This document shows positions 35,152-44,157 of a stretch of DNA of 64,000 nt, piece by piece; the stretch's first letter is position 1, and the number at the start of each line of letters is the position of its first letter. The position numbers and the translations under genes are program-made. The DNA comes from Lawsonibacter asaccharolyticus (GTDB lineage: Bacteria > Bacillota > Clostridia > Oscillospirales > Oscillospiraceae). The stretch lies in assembly GCA_003112755.1 (NCBI GenBank), contig BFBT01000001.1:2604001-2668000 (forward strand). Reading direction: 5' to 3'. A model generated the notes under the pieces. That model saw nothing but the letters and a program-made list of their open reading frames with translations, was not told the DNA's origin and made no database searches.

Positions 35152-36000
35152 TTAATAGCACTGGAGGACCAGCCATATCCGATCAAAGCGGCGGGCTGCC
35201 AGATCCTCTTTGGTGATGTAGAAATAGATATGCCCGCAGTCTCCGAACATCAACTCGAAGTCACCCTGCTCCACGGTATCCAGCTGGAACAGCAGCATCC
35301 AGCGGTCACGGGCCGTTTCTTCCGCCCGCTGACGAACCTCCTTGGGGATATTGAGCCAGCCGTCGCCCAGATAGTAGCCCTGGGATACCAGGTCGCACTC
35401 GTCAAACATGCTGTTCTGGATCACATCGGGCCAGCCCAGCAGCTGGGAACGGTCATCCGGGTCCTCTGAGTCCTCGCCGGTCAGTTCCTCCCATGCATCG
35501 TCGAAAGCGTCGTCATCCTCCTCATCCGGGAACACCTCGCTGAAGTCCTGCCAGGAAGGATAGGAGTATTTTGAGTCCATCTTGATTTTGACCATAGGAA
35601 ATTTGAAGTCTTCCTCCATATCCGCCGGGAAGTCAGCGGCGGACAGCGCGGACATGTCCTCGAACCAGTAGACGCGGGCACAGCCCTGATCCTTGGGGTC
35701 ATAGCCCCAGCACTGGGTGTCCGTCTCATAGAAGAAGGAGAGCAGGCCGTGATCGGGCAGAAGATGCTCTTTGTCAAACTGGGCCAGCTCCGCACAGTTG
35801 AACTGAGCCAGGAAAGTGAGAGGACGATCCTTCACCACATGGTCATAGCTCTCGCCCTCATAGGTGGGCCAAACGAAGTCCGGCGGCACATCCGGCTTCC
35901 CGCCGAAGCGGGTGGCGCCCAGTTTGTATGTTTCTTTTCTGGCAATTTTCAGCTGAATGCTGTTTCTGCCCAACGACTCCAGTTTCTCTTTGATGCTCAT
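35152..36000 (-). CDS. YwqG family protein (DUF1963)
   Basis: A 282-residue YwqG/DUF1963 protein: TRFGGKPDVPPDFVWPTYEG, LTFLAQFNCAEL, LLSFFYETDTQCWGYDP, LLGWPDVIQNSMF, WMLLFQLDT and FGDCGHIYFYITKEDL in family order. DUF1963 proteins are recurrent in immunity loci; the biochemical role is not known. AAGGAGG site; length normal for the family. Confidence 0.9.
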   Translation of the reverse strand: MSIKEKLESLGRNSIQLKIARKETYKLGATRFGGKPDVPPDFVWPTYEGESYDHVVKDRPLTFLAQFNCAELAQFDKEHLLPDHGLLSFFYETDTQCWGYDPKDQGCARVYWFEDMSALSAADFPADMEEDFKFPMVKIKMDSKYSYPSWQDFSEVFPDEEDDDAFDDAWEELTGEDSEDPDDRSQLLGWPDVIQNSMFDECDLVSQGYYLGDGWLNIPKEVRQRAEETARDRWMLLFQLDTVEQGDFELMFGDCGHIYFYITKEDLAARRFDRIWLVLQCY

Positions 36001-36023
36001 GTCAGTTCCTCCTTGAAGAGTTC

Positions 36024-36578
36024 TTACAGCTTTCCATCCAGTGCCTCAACCGTTTTCATGGCAGCGGAATCAAATTTACACTGCCGCAGGTCCCGTTCGA
36101 TCAGGGCAAACACATCTGGAAAGCACTCGATCTCATCCTGATACTCATATTTCGCATACAGTTTCCCATACTCAGAGATCCAGACCTCTGCCGGGTAGTA
36201 ATAGCCGACGTGGCCGATGGGCTGGCACTTCTGACCAGCTGCCTGCTCAATTTCCGCCAGCTCACAGCCGGACATATCCCGGAAATAGGCGTCCTCCAAA
36301 TGGTTTTTGATTCCGTTGACCAGGTAAGGGAACAAAGCGAATTGAAAGTCAGCTGCCCAGTTCAGTTTTTTCTGTTCCAGATACCACTCACAGCACAGGC
36401 CGAAATACTTGCGGTAAAACCGCTGGGTGGTCTTCATCATCGGGACACCATGATCGGCGTAATACTGCTCCGCAATGGAGATGTCCACTTTTCGCCCTTC
36501 CTGCCATCCGGCGTACTCCATCAGCTGCCTGACCTTGCTTTTGAGATTGCCGGAGATGGGGATGCGTTCTTTGATCAT
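36024..36578 (-). CDS. SUKH-3 family immunity protein
   Basis: A 184-residue protein matching the SUKH-3 group: VRQLMEYAGWQEGRKVDIS, LVNGIKNHLEDAYF, then CQPIGHVGYYYPAEVWISEY and GKLYAKYEYQDEIECF. Members are immunity proteins against diverse nuclease toxins. ACAGGAGATG site. Confidence 0.85.
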   Translation of the reverse strand: MIKERIPISGNLKSKVRQLMEYAGWQEGRKVDISIAEQYYADHGVPMMKTTQRFYRKYFGLCCEWYLEQKKLNWAADFQFALFPYLVNGIKNHLEDAYFRDMSGCELAEIEQAAGQKCQPIGHVGYYYPAEVWISEYGKLYAKYEYQDEIECFPDVFALIERDLRQCKFDSAAMKTVEALDGKL

Positions 36579-36604
36579 TCAATTCATCTCCTGTCTGCTG
36601 TGAA

Positions 36605-37240
36605 TCAAAGTTCATGTGGATACCTAATCTTATCCAGGCCCGCCTTGATTTCTTCCCATTCGCTGCGTTTCGGGTTCAACGCAGTGACCAGTTCTTTTGT
36701 CACCGGAACCCCGTCAGCAAGCTGGCGCACAGCTTCCAAAGGCAGATCGGCCGGATAAAACCACTTCCCGTACTCCACATAGCTCAACGGATTGCCATCA
36801 ATCGTGGAGAGCAGATCCTTGGATGCGTCCTCGCCGTCCATGGGATTGCAGTGCCATGTGGTGCCATCTTCCGTCCAGACGCAGAAGGTGCTTTTCATCT
36901 TTTTGACTTCACGGCTGCCCATGATCTTTTGTAAAGCAGAGGGCATTCCATCTGTCAGGTCTTCGATACGGGGAAGTTTTTCCTCCCAGTCGTAGAGTTC
37001 GGAATCAACACCGTTGATTACACAGCCTTCCGGCGCAAACATGACGATCATGCTCTGGTCACTGCCATCAGTGGCAAAGAATGCCTCTTTGCCTTTTCGC
37101 CATGCGGGGTTGTATGTATAGTGGCGGATGAAACTCCATTCCTCCTCCACCATGATGATGTCCAGAGCTGCCAGCCCTTTGCAGAAGTTTTTCAGGCGCT
37201 CCGCATTGGGAAGGCCAGATAAATCTTTTGTGGAAATCAT
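36605..37240 (-). CDS. hypothetical protein of the array
   Basis: A 211-residue soluble protein opening MISTKDLSGLPNAERLKNFC and containing FFATDGSDQSMIVMFAPEG and WYCNP-like TWHCNPMDGED. Layout looks alpha/beta. I cannot name the family; similar proteins recur in immunity clusters. AGGAGGATACC site. Confidence 0.75.
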   Translation of the reverse strand: MISTKDLSGLPNAERLKNFCKGLAALDIIMVEEEWSFIRHYTYNPAWRKGKEAFFATDGSDQSMIVMFAPEGCVINGVDSELYDWEEKLPRIEDLTDGMPSALQKIMGSREVKKMKSTFCVWTEDGTTWHCNPMDGEDASKDLLSTIDGNPLSYVEYGKWFYPADLPLEAVRQLADGVPVTKELVTALNPKRSEWEEIKAGLDKIRYPHEL

Positions 37241-37262
37241 GTGGGTATCCTCCTGTCTTTCG

Positions 37263-37862
37263 TCACCACAGCCGGTCGATCTTGGTATATATCTTACTGG
37301 GTTCTCTGTCCATAAAACTGGTCAATGAGTCGGTGGGTTCTGCAAGCGGCATCACATTCAAAATGTCCAGCACATAATACCAGATTCCTGTATCCCAGTC
37401 CCGAAACCGCCCATTGCAGACAGCCCGACCATAATCACCAGGAATCAAACCCAGTGCCAGCTCATTGAGGGGCTGTTTTTGCCCGGTCTTATCGCAGGTA
37501 TATCGCTCCGGCATCGCCCCGATGTGCCAATCATAGCGGTAACGCACCTGGATTCCGGACTCCTGCTGAATCAGTTCAAAAGGGCGAAGCCGCATTGTGC
37601 CATTCGGCTTCCATTCCATCAGCCTGCAGCAGTCCTTGTCGATCTGAAATCCATCAGTCCTCTGTAAAATCGATACAAAGTGTGTAGGCAGGCCAAAGGA
37701 ATAATAAGAGAAGAAGTCTTTAGGCAGCCGCATGGCTCTGGGATACTGGTTCCGCTGTGCGGCCGCATTTCCGCCCCGGCAGTCTTTATACCATTGCAGG
37801 CGGATCTGCTGAACCAGAAGTGTGGGCAGATATTTTTCTCTTTTTTGTTCCTCAGCTCTCAT
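37263..37862 (-). CDS. hypothetical protein of the array
   Basis: A 199-residue basic, aromatic-rich protein (LPKDFFSYYSFGLPTHFVSI, then LIPGDYGRAVCNGRFRDWD). It overlaps the preceding gene by 11 bases and has only a distant GGAGA site, so translation is probably coupled. No family recognised. Confidence 0.72.
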   Translation of the reverse strand: MRAEEQKREKYLPTLLVQQIRLQWYKDCRGGNAAAQRNQYPRAMRLPKDFFSYYSFGLPTHFVSILQRTDGFQIDKDCCRLMEWKPNGTMRLRPFELIQQESGIQVRYRYDWHIGAMPERYTCDKTGQKQPLNELALGLIPGDYGRAVCNGRFRDWDTGIWYYVLDILNVMPLAEPTDSLTSFMDREPSKIYTKIDRLW

Positions 37863-38355
37863 GTGTGATACAGAAAATCTCCTTGTTCAAGTCAAAGTAG
37901 ACCACCATCAGCTCGTCGGTGATCTCCGGATTGAAGGACAGGTCCAGAATGAAAACTTGCTGATTCATCTCACTATCCACCAGGCTGCCGAACCGCTTGA
38001 GCTTCAAAAAGTCCGCCATCTCGGCAAAGGACAGCTTGGCCGGGTCGGTTCCCGGAAAAAGTTCCCCCGCAATATCCGGGCCTACATCGTCCCGGTGGAA
38101 CTCCATAAAAAATGTCACAACGCTATGGTAGCGGCTGTCCTCGTCCGCCAGCGCCGCTTTGATGGCGGATTTGGCCTTTTCCGCCAATTTCTCCGCCTCA
38201 TCCAGCATTTCTCCCACCGCATCCATGGCGGCAGGATCGCCGGTCAGTTCTTCCTCTACATCGAAGAGAAAGGGCAGTCCCGTGTCTTCGGGAAAGGCAA
38301 AGATCTCCTCGCCGGGCGTATATGCAAAATCAATGCGTTTACTGTTTATTTTCAT
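37852..38355 (-). CDS. DUF2004-like protein
   Basis: A 167-residue acidic protein. The second half (YHSVVTFFMEFHRDDV, LKLKRFGSLVDSEMNQQVFI, ELMVVYFDLNKEIFCITHES) resembles DUF2004. The ATG at 38355 fits the AGAGGAT site better than the one six bases upstream. Role unknown. Confidence 0.72.
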   Translation of the reverse strand: MKINSKRIDFAYTPGEEIFAFPEDTGLPFLFDVEEELTGDPAAMDAVGEMLDEAEKLAEKAKSAIKAALADEDSRYHSVVTFFMEFHRDDVGPDIAGELFPGTDPAKLSFAEMADFLKLKRFGSLVDSEMNQQVFILDLSFNPEITDELMVVYFDLNKEIFCITHES

Positions 38356-38370
38356 AGTCATATCCTCTTA

Positions 38371-38610
38371 TCACTCGGTCCATCTGGCTACATAAAAACC
38401 GTCTTTCCAACCGATTCGATCCAGCCCTTGTTCACATATTTCAAAGCAGGAGAGAGGATAGTCACGGAATCCTTCCTGATCCTTTAGCTGTTCAATCGCA
38501 GCTTTGGCCCGATGTTCCGTGGAGAATATGCCAATCATTTTTATTTCATCGTGGGAACCGAGGTCATCTTTTAATTCATGGCTGTGCCATAGCACATAAA
38601 CCTTCTGCAT
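38371..38610 (-). CDS. DUF7336-like small protein
   Basis: A 79-residue protein of layout VYVLWHSHEL, KMIGIFSTEHRAKAAIEQLK and a final GWKDGFYVARW, matching the small family annotated DUF7336. GTAGGAGAA site. Frequent in immunity loci; no known activity. Confidence 0.75.
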   Translation of the reverse strand: MQKVYVLWHSHELKDDLGSHDEIKMIGIFSTEHRAKAAIEQLKDQEGFRDYPLSCFEICEQGLDRIGWKDGFYVARWTE

Positions 38611-38631
38611 TTTCTTTTTTCTCCTACTGTT

Positions 38632-39471
38632 TTACCCCTCAATGCAGGCATCCTTGACGCCCTTTTTCAGAGAGCCATAGACGGTCACCGCATGGTCGGT
38701 GAACATCTCATCGCAGTCAAACCAGGCGGTGAAGCTGCCGCCGGAGGTGACGGACAGGCTGGTCATGCTGATCCGCCGGACAAGTTCTTCCTCTGTGATG
38801 GGATCAGTTTCCGGGTTGCGGGCATTTTCATTATCCTGTGAAAGCCATTCATTAGCCAGCTCGGTCAGGTTCTTGGCCGCAAGCTCCCGCATGGCCTTGT
38901 CCCAGGTTTCACAGTCGGCCAGCAGCTTCTTGGCGGCACTGCGGGCGCGGGTCCAGGAGGGCTTGCTTTCAGCATTGACCTCCAGAGAAAGGAGCACATC
39001 CTTTCCGCACCACTGGATCTCTCCCTCGAAGGTATCATAGTCCTTGTCCAGCTTCAGCTCACCCAGCACCTGGTCCTGGATCACCACCGGCTTGTGGTAC
39101 TCGTCCAGAACCGCCTGAAGCTCCGGGCAGTCCTCATGGGCCTTGACCACCTGGGAGATGCACCAGGGCCATGCCACCAGATCTTTTGCCCATTCCTCTT
39201 TCATCCGGCGGATCTTCAGGCGGCAGATCTGCTCGTTTTGAAAGCGTTCCCAGCCCTTTTCGCTGTTACGCTCCTCATCGGTGACCGGCCACTCCAGCCG
39301 CTCCTCTTTGGTGCTGACCTTGCCGGTGTCACAAAACACCACGCCCAGCGTCACAACGGTCATTTCCCAAAAGTTTCCTTTCCAGTTATATCCGCCCCCA
39401 ATGCAGCGATTGATCAGAGCGACCACTTCCTGCTCCTCAGGCTCGTACATCTCATAGAATTCTTCAAACAT
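38632..39471 (-). CDS. DUF2262 domain protein (paralogue 1)
   Basis: A 279-residue acidic protein. Residues 140-279 are DUF2262: VLGELKLDKDYDTFEGEIQW, LANEWLSQDNENARNPETD, ITEEELVRRISMTSLSV and SGGSFTAWFDCDEMFTDHAV. A relative with the same layout lies at 45785-46627. The N-terminal half is a separate beta domain shared by both copies. AAAGGAG site. Confidence 0.82.
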   Translation of the reverse strand: MFEEFYEMYEPEEQEVVALINRCIGGGYNWKGNFWEMTVVTLGVVFCDTGKVSTKEERLEWPVTDEERNSEKGWERFQNEQICRLKIRRMKEEWAKDLVAWPWCISQVVKAHEDCPELQAVLDEYHKPVVIQDQVLGELKLDKDYDTFEGEIQWCGKDVLLSLEVNAESKPSWTRARSAAKKLLADCETWDKAMRELAAKNLTELANEWLSQDNENARNPETDPITEEELVRRISMTSLSVTSGGSFTAWFDCDEMFTDHAVTVYGSLKKGVKDACIEG

Positions 39472-39484
39472 AGATCATTCTCCT

Positions 39485-40075
39485 TTACAGCAGTTTCAGC
39501 ACTGCGGCGGCAGGCTGGGCAAACTCCGCCGGGGCCTGCTCCAATATATCCCGGCAGGCCAGCACCGCCTGCCAGGAGTAGTAATAGAAGCTGTAAAACA
39601 GGTCATCTGGAAAGACCTCGTCCTCCTCGTAGCGCATCTCATCTTCTTCCTCGTCGTATTCCTTCGACCACAGGTATTCTTCCTTCAGCAAATCGGAGAA
39701 GCAGGGGAGGGGAGAGGCGTGTTCCATCTCGTCTCCATCGTGGAAGCACTGGAGGATGCAGGCGAAGAATTCCAGCAGTTCCCCAGCCAGGAAATGGGCC
39801 GTGGGGTTTTGGCTGCTCTCTGCAAGGGCCTTCTCCAGAATTCGACACATGAACACCATGCCAAAGGGGGTAGCGTGCCACAGAGTACTCTGGTGCTCCA
39901 TGTTGGCGGTGAGCTCGTAGAGGGACTTTTTGACGGACGCCAGATCATGCATCTGCTCCAGCACCGCCAGGTGAGCGGGAAACTCCGTCCCCCGGCCATA
40001 GGCGGTGGTGAGCCGGTGCCACGGGATATCAGCGGCCTTGAGATGGGTGATGTAGGTTCTGTTTTCTTCTGTCAT
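39485..40075 (-). CDS. helical hypothetical protein
   Basis: A 196-residue mostly helical protein (ITHLKAADIPWHRLTTAYGR, then PFGMVFMCRILEKALAE) ending in Ala-rich helices; an acidic insert EYDEEEDEMRYEEDE lies at about 145-160. The layout recalls HEAT-type immunity scaffolds. Start at 40075 follows GAGGAAAGCGAC; an upstream in-frame ATG lies close to the preceding gene and was rejected. Confidence 0.72.
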   Translation of the reverse strand: MTEENRTYITHLKAADIPWHRLTTAYGRGTEFPAHLAVLEQMHDLASVKKSLYELTANMEHQSTLWHATPFGMVFMCRILEKALAESSQNPTAHFLAGELLEFFACILQCFHDGDEMEHASPLPCFSDLLKEEYLWSKEYDEEEDEMRYEEDEVFPDDLFYSFYYYSWQAVLACRDILEQAPAEFAQPAAAVLKLL

Positions 40076-40100
40076 GTCGCTTTCCTCCTTATCCCGCTGT

Positions 40101-40709
40101 CTAACTGCGGTATTCCTTTTCAAGCTGGGTGTACCACCGTTTCAGCATGGTCTCCAGACTGGTTTTTCCGTTGCGGTCTGTAAAAACAAGGAACTTCTGC
40201 ATCAGTCTGGGGAATAGATATTTGCCCGCTTTTGTCAGGTCCTGATTGAGATAGACCATCCGCAGAATACGGCCCTGCCGGTCCAGAGGGTTCTTTTTCA
40301 ACAGCTCCTTTTCAAAGCAGAAGCGCAGAAACACCACATTCTCGTCGTAGAAGTCCTCCACCACAGCCGCACCAATGCTGGTGTGTGTGATGTCGTACAC
40401 CAAACGGCTCCAGTCAAATTTTTCGGAATAGAGCAGTTTCAGCGCCTTCGCCCAGTGTTCCTCCGGAATCACCAGCATCCTGTGCTGGGCGGTACTGGAG
40501 TAGCCGCGGTAGACGGGTTCCGGGTGTCCCAGCAGTTCGCTCACACTGTCGGCATAGACGAAGCACAGTTCCTCATCGAACAGGCCGCCGATAAAATTGC
40601 CGTTGCAGTACAGCATGAAGTTTTTGGACTTGGCCGGGGAATAAGAGAGGTTGTATTCCTGGGAGTCCAGGCTTTTATGTACTTTGTTCAGAAAGTCTAT
40701 GGATGTCAT
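40101..40709 (-). CDS. TfoX/YjbR-like N-terminal domain protein
   Basis: A 202-residue protein. Residues 15-75 (KNFMLYCNGNFIGGLFDEEL, then CFVYADSVSELLG) resemble the TfoX N-terminal or MmcQ/YjbR fold. The C-terminal half is basic and helical, without a helix-hairpin-helix. Function unknown. AAGGAGC site. Confidence 0.72.
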   Translation of the reverse strand: MTSIDFLNKVHKSLDSQEYNLSYSPAKSKNFMLYCNGNFIGGLFDEELCFVYADSVSELLGHPEPVYRGYSSTAQHRMLVIPEEHWAKALKLLYSEKFDWSRLVYDITHTSIGAAVVEDFYDENVVFLRFCFEKELLKKNPLDRQGRILRMVYLNQDLTKAGKYLFPRLMQKFLVFTDRNGKTSLETMLKRWYTQLEKEYRS

Positions 40710-40720
40710 GGCCTTGCTCC

Positions 40721-41800
40721 TTATTCCTCAAACTCGCCCTCGATCATCCCGTTCAGATACCTGCCGGGGTCTGCGATGAAGTCATCCCATTTGGCCAGAG
40801 GGTGGAATTCCTCATGCTCGATGTCCAGATACCACAGCTTTTTGTCTCTGGGGCTCCACAGCAGCAGGTAGTCGCTGTAATTGTCCATAGCAGCCATCAG
40901 GGAGAGCAGCTTCTTCCGTTTCCAGGTCATCTCCTGCACATCCATAAAGGAGTAGAGCTCCGCCCACTTCACCCATTTTTGCTCCGAGAACTCCAGCCGC
41001 AGGGGGCCGGTCTTCAGATATTCCACCAGCTTGGCGGGCAGCTTATAGGGCATGAGCTGCCGGAGCTTTTCCTGCTCGTTGTGCCATTCCTCCGGCTCCA
41101 GCGCCTTCAGGTAGTCAGCCAGCTCTTGATTTTTGTTCTGCACCGCCACGGTGTAAGGCCGGTCGCCGTATTTGTCAGCAATGGTGATGTCGGCCCCCTG
41201 TTCCACAAGCCAGCGCACCATGGGGAGATTCTTATGCCGAGCCGCTTCGGTGACAGCGGTGGAGGCGTTCGGAAACACCATGTCCGGCTTGTGGTAGTTG
41301 ATGTCCGCCCCTTTTTCCAGAAGCAGCCAGGCAAGTTTGGTATTGCCTTCGGACACAGCGGCCCGGAATGCCTCGCCGCCAAACTTGGCCACCGTGATCC
41401 CGGCTTGCTCCAGCACCGGGATATTCTCTGCTCGCTGACCCCAGCGCACTTCCTGGAAGGCCCGCTCTTTCTGCTTCGAGCTGAGTTTTGCGGCCTGTCC
41501 AGCAAAGAGCACCACCACCTCCGGCCCACAACAGCGTGCGGCGGTGAGCAGCAGGGGCTGTTCCTCTGCCAGACCGGGATCAGCTCCATGCTCCAGCAGG
41601 AAGTGGATCATGGACACATCGTTTTGAAAAACTGCGATCTCCAGCGGCATCAGCTTGATGTATTCGCTGAGCTGGATGGGAGTACCCAGATCCAGCCCGC
41701 CTTGAAGCATTGCATCCAGCTTGGGAATATCGTGTTCATAAATAGCGGCGGCCGTTTCCGGGAGAGTTTCCCAGCGGCCAAGATATGCAATTTGGTACAT
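40721..41800 (-). CDS. ankyrin-repeat protein with a C-terminal immunity-like domain
   Basis: A 359-residue protein. Ankyrin repeats run from about 15 to 230: PLEIAVFQNDVSMIHFLLEH, AFRAAVSEGNTKLAWLLLEK and AVTEAARHKNLPMVRWLVEQ, each followed by GAD-type turns. The last 100 residues (DNYSDYLLLWSPRDKKLWYL, then WDDFIADPGRYLNGMIEG) look like the end of a SUKH-type immunity domain. Ankyrin-SUKH combinations are known in immunity loci. Confidence 0.83.
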   Translation of the reverse strand: MYQIAYLGRWETLPETAAAIYEHDIPKLDAMLQGGLDLGTPIQLSEYIKLMPLEIAVFQNDVSMIHFLLEHGADPGLAEEQPLLLTAARCCGPEVVVLFAGQAAKLSSKQKERAFQEVRWGQRAENIPVLEQAGITVAKFGGEAFRAAVSEGNTKLAWLLLEKGADINYHKPDMVFPNASTAVTEAARHKNLPMVRWLVEQGADITIADKYGDRPYTVAVQNKNQELADYLKALEPEEWHNEQEKLRQLMPYKLPAKLVEYLKTGPLRLEFSEQKWVKWAELYSFMDVQEMTWKRKKLLSLMAAMDNYSDYLLLWSPRDKKLWYLDIEHEEFHPLAKWDDFIADPGRYLNGMIEGEFEE

Positions 41801-41807
41801 GAGGCAC

Positions 41808-42149
41808 CTACCTTCGTTGTTGTTTCACTCGATATGGTATCGTCCGGCCCAGCACCCGGCCCTTGCCAACGGCCTTGGCTCCCTCATAGATCAAAAATTC
41901 CGCATTGTTTTCCAGCGGGGCGTAGTCCACAGTATCCGGATAGAGAGGCTGGGCATTTCCCAAAGCCGGTTCATCAAATGCACACTCGTCTCCGTCCAGA
42001 AAGCATACTCCCAGATATTCCGTGGTCCTTGTGACAACAAAATGGGGGCAATACCTTCCGCTGACCAGGCTGGGGGGAGTCTTTCGCTTGCCGCTCCAGA
42101 AGATGACCTCTACATGGAGCACAGCCCGATTTTCATCTGTCCCGATCAT
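41808..42149 (-). CDS. EF-Tu C-terminal-domain-like small protein
   Basis: A 113-residue all-beta protein. VEVIFWSGKRKTPPSLVSGR, YCPHFVVTRTTEYLGVCFLD and a final FLIYEGAKAVGKGRVLGRT follow the strand order of EF-Tu domain III (the RPQFYFRTTDVTG region and the EGGRTVGAG region). No GTPase domain is present. Several interbacterial toxins bind EF-Tu, so a decoy is an attractive but unproven idea. Confidence 0.7.
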   Translation of the reverse strand: MIGTDENRAVLHVEVIFWSGKRKTPPSLVSGRYCPHFVVTRTTEYLGVCFLDGDECAFDEPALGNAQPLYPDTVDYAPLENNAEFLIYEGAKAVGKGRVLGRTIPYRVKQQRR

Positions 42150-42169
42150 GCCAGTCGCTCCATTCCTGC

Positions 42170-43309
42170 TTAATCGCCAAACCGCTCCGCAGCATCCTGG
42201 TAAACGGTGATGCTCTTAGCCACTTTCTTTTTCTGGCTACGGATGCGGAAGTAGTCCCGCAAAACGAGCTTCAGTTCCGGGTTTTCCACCTTGCGGGGCA
42301 GCAGACTGATGAACATTTCGTCATAGCTCCCATATAGCGAACCGCCCCGATTGTAGGTCTGCCATGTCACCGTAGGCTTGCGGCCCTCCGGGTCCTTGGC
42401 CAGATCAAAGAACCACCGCACATCCAGATCCACATAGCGTTCAATCATAAACCTTGTATCATAGGTTCCATAGCTATAATAACCCCAGAAAATCAGAGCG
42501 ATCATTCCATCCGGACCCAGGCGTTCATAGGTCCAGCCTTCTGGATAACAGCGGTAATGGAGCATTCCCAGCGCATGGAACAAATAGCCTTTTTGCGGCG
42601 TATCCAGAAGGGGCGAATAGGTCTCATACACCTGCTCCTTGGGCTGGGTGATGATCGCATTCATAAAGACCGGCATCAGCCAACTGCCGCCGTAGCGTTC
42701 ATTCAGCTCATCAGCCAATGCTTGCAGTCGCTCATCCGGGTTGCTGATCAGGGAGGCGGTCAGCACCACAGCGGGAATTTTCTCTTTTTCCTTGGGTGTG
42801 GCATCCCAAATGCGAAGCCCGTCCGTAATCCACCAGGAGGTACAATCATCACGAGAATAAACAGGCGTGCGTTTCAGTTGGGCGATCCGCTGGGTGTTTT
42901 CCGCCAGGAAGCGGTAGACCTCCAGCATTTTAGGCGAGGCTTTCCCCAACATCAAATGGAAACAGAAGTTCAGTTGCTCTATATCCAGTGGCTTTGTGTC
43001 CCCCTCGTCCAGCAACTGAGAGAGAGTCTTCAGAATAACTGGGGCGATCTGCTCCGATACACAGTCGGAACAGGTATCCGACATGATATTGCTGCCCATC
43101 CATTTACCTTTGACCAGCTTGGCCCACAGTGGGGCAGCAGGGGCATACTCCAGCTGCGCCAAAACCTTTTGAGCAGCCGTTTTGCACTTGCCCTTTTCTG
43201 TATTCACAAGCTGGAACAGCAGTTCGCCGTTTGCTTCATCCTTGCCCAACTCCAAAATGGCCTGTTCTCGCTTGACCCCCTTGGGGGGCAGTTGTTCCAA
43301 AGTCATCAT
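42170..43309 (-). CDS. HEAT-like hypothetical protein
   Basis: A 379-residue largely helical protein (REQAILELGKDEANGELLFQ, then AAQKVLAQLEYAPAAPLWAK) followed by a C-terminal region rich in aromatic residues (GMIALIFWGYYSYGTYDTRF). The helical start resembles HEAT repeats. No named family. GGAGAAAATGA site. Confidence 0.72.
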   Translation of the reverse strand: MMTLEQLPPKGVKREQAILELGKDEANGELLFQLVNTEKGKCKTAAQKVLAQLEYAPAAPLWAKLVKGKWMGSNIMSDTCSDCVSEQIAPVILKTLSQLLDEGDTKPLDIEQLNFCFHLMLGKASPKMLEVYRFLAENTQRIAQLKRTPVYSRDDCTSWWITDGLRIWDATPKEKEKIPAVVLTASLISNPDERLQALADELNERYGGSWLMPVFMNAIITQPKEQVYETYSPLLDTPQKGYLFHALGMLHYRCYPEGWTYERLGPDGMIALIFWGYYSYGTYDTRFMIERYVDLDVRWFFDLAKDPEGRKPTVTWQTYNRGGSLYGSYDEMFISLLPRKVENPELKLVLRDYFRIRSQKKKVAKSITVYQDAAERFGD

Positions 43310-43319
43310 TCATTTTCTC

Positions 43320-43907
43320 CTATCCCACAATGGTGGTCTCCTTGACGACCAGATTGTCATAATCCATGGCGATCAGTTTTTCGGCGGCCTGTGGGGTACA
43401 CATAAACCAGGTGCTCACGCCCCAGGCGTCCATCCTTGTGACGGTGAAAAAGTCGGTTTGGGCAGAAGTAGGTTCTCTTGCGTCAATATAGTAGTCGGAG
43501 TAGAGATACACCAGATCCACCTCCCGGTCCGGCAGCCACTTGGCCTGGCGCGCACGGGGCTTGCCGTTTTTCAGCGTTTTCTCCCTGGGGTTCTCAAACC
43601 ACGCCAGTTCCTTGAATTTCAGTCCGGTGAAGGTATCCATCAGCCGCTGGGCGATCTCCCGGTGGGTAAATACCCCACAGTCCCAGGAGCCCATCAGCCA
43701 TGTCTTTATAAAGTCGCCCACCTTACTGCCAGGGGCAGGAGGTCCGTAGACGCTCTCGTCCGCCCACATGACTTCCATCTTTTCGCACTGATCCGGTCGG
43801 GGGCAGGATTGCTTGTTGCCATAGCGGTACATGATATTCACATAGCCATAGTCTTCGCCGGTTCGGTCATGGCCGACGGCGTCTATTTTATAAGCGGTTA
43901 TGGACAT
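43320..43907 (-). CDS. hypothetical protein of the array
   Basis: A 195-residue basic soluble protein (NIMYRYGNKQSCPRPDQCEK, then WLMGSWDCGVFTHREIAQRL). Start and the previous stop share one base (TAATG), and an AGGAGAAG site precedes. No family recognised. Confidence 0.73.
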   Translation of the reverse strand: MSITAYKIDAVGHDRTGEDYGYVNIMYRYGNKQSCPRPDQCEKMEVMWADESVYGPPAPGSKVGDFIKTWLMGSWDCGVFTHREIAQRLMDTFTGLKFKELAWFENPREKTLKNGKPRARQAKWLPDREVDLVYLYSDYYIDAREPTSAQTDFFTVTRMDAWGVSTWFMCTPQAAEKLIAMDYDNLVVKETTIVG

Positions 43908-44116
43908 TACAGCTTCTCCTCGTCCATGAGCTGCTCCTGCATCTCTTTGGGCAGATCATTCCACAAAATATCATATGTAAACTCCCGGATCTCCGGGTAA
44001 CATTCCTGTGCGGTCTGCTCCGCAATATCTCCATCCAGATAGTGCATCTCCTGGTGGAAAAACCAGTTGAGCTTTTCCATCAGCCGGTAGAGGCGGATCT
44101 GTTCTTCTTGGGTCAT
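43907..44116 (-). CDS. small acidic helical protein
   Basis: A 69-residue acidic helical protein (QIRLYRLMEKLNWFFHQEMH, then LPKEMQEQLMDEEKL). GAGGAGGTG site. It probably works with, or is just co-translated with, the next gene, with which it overlaps by one base. Confidence 0.7.
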   Translation of the reverse strand: MTQEEQIRLYRLMEKLNWFFHQEMHYLDGDIAEQTAQECYPEIREFTYDILWNDLPKEMQEQLMDEEKL

Positions 44117-44157
44117 GGGGCACCTCCTCGAATCATCAAAGGATGGAATGGCTGTAC

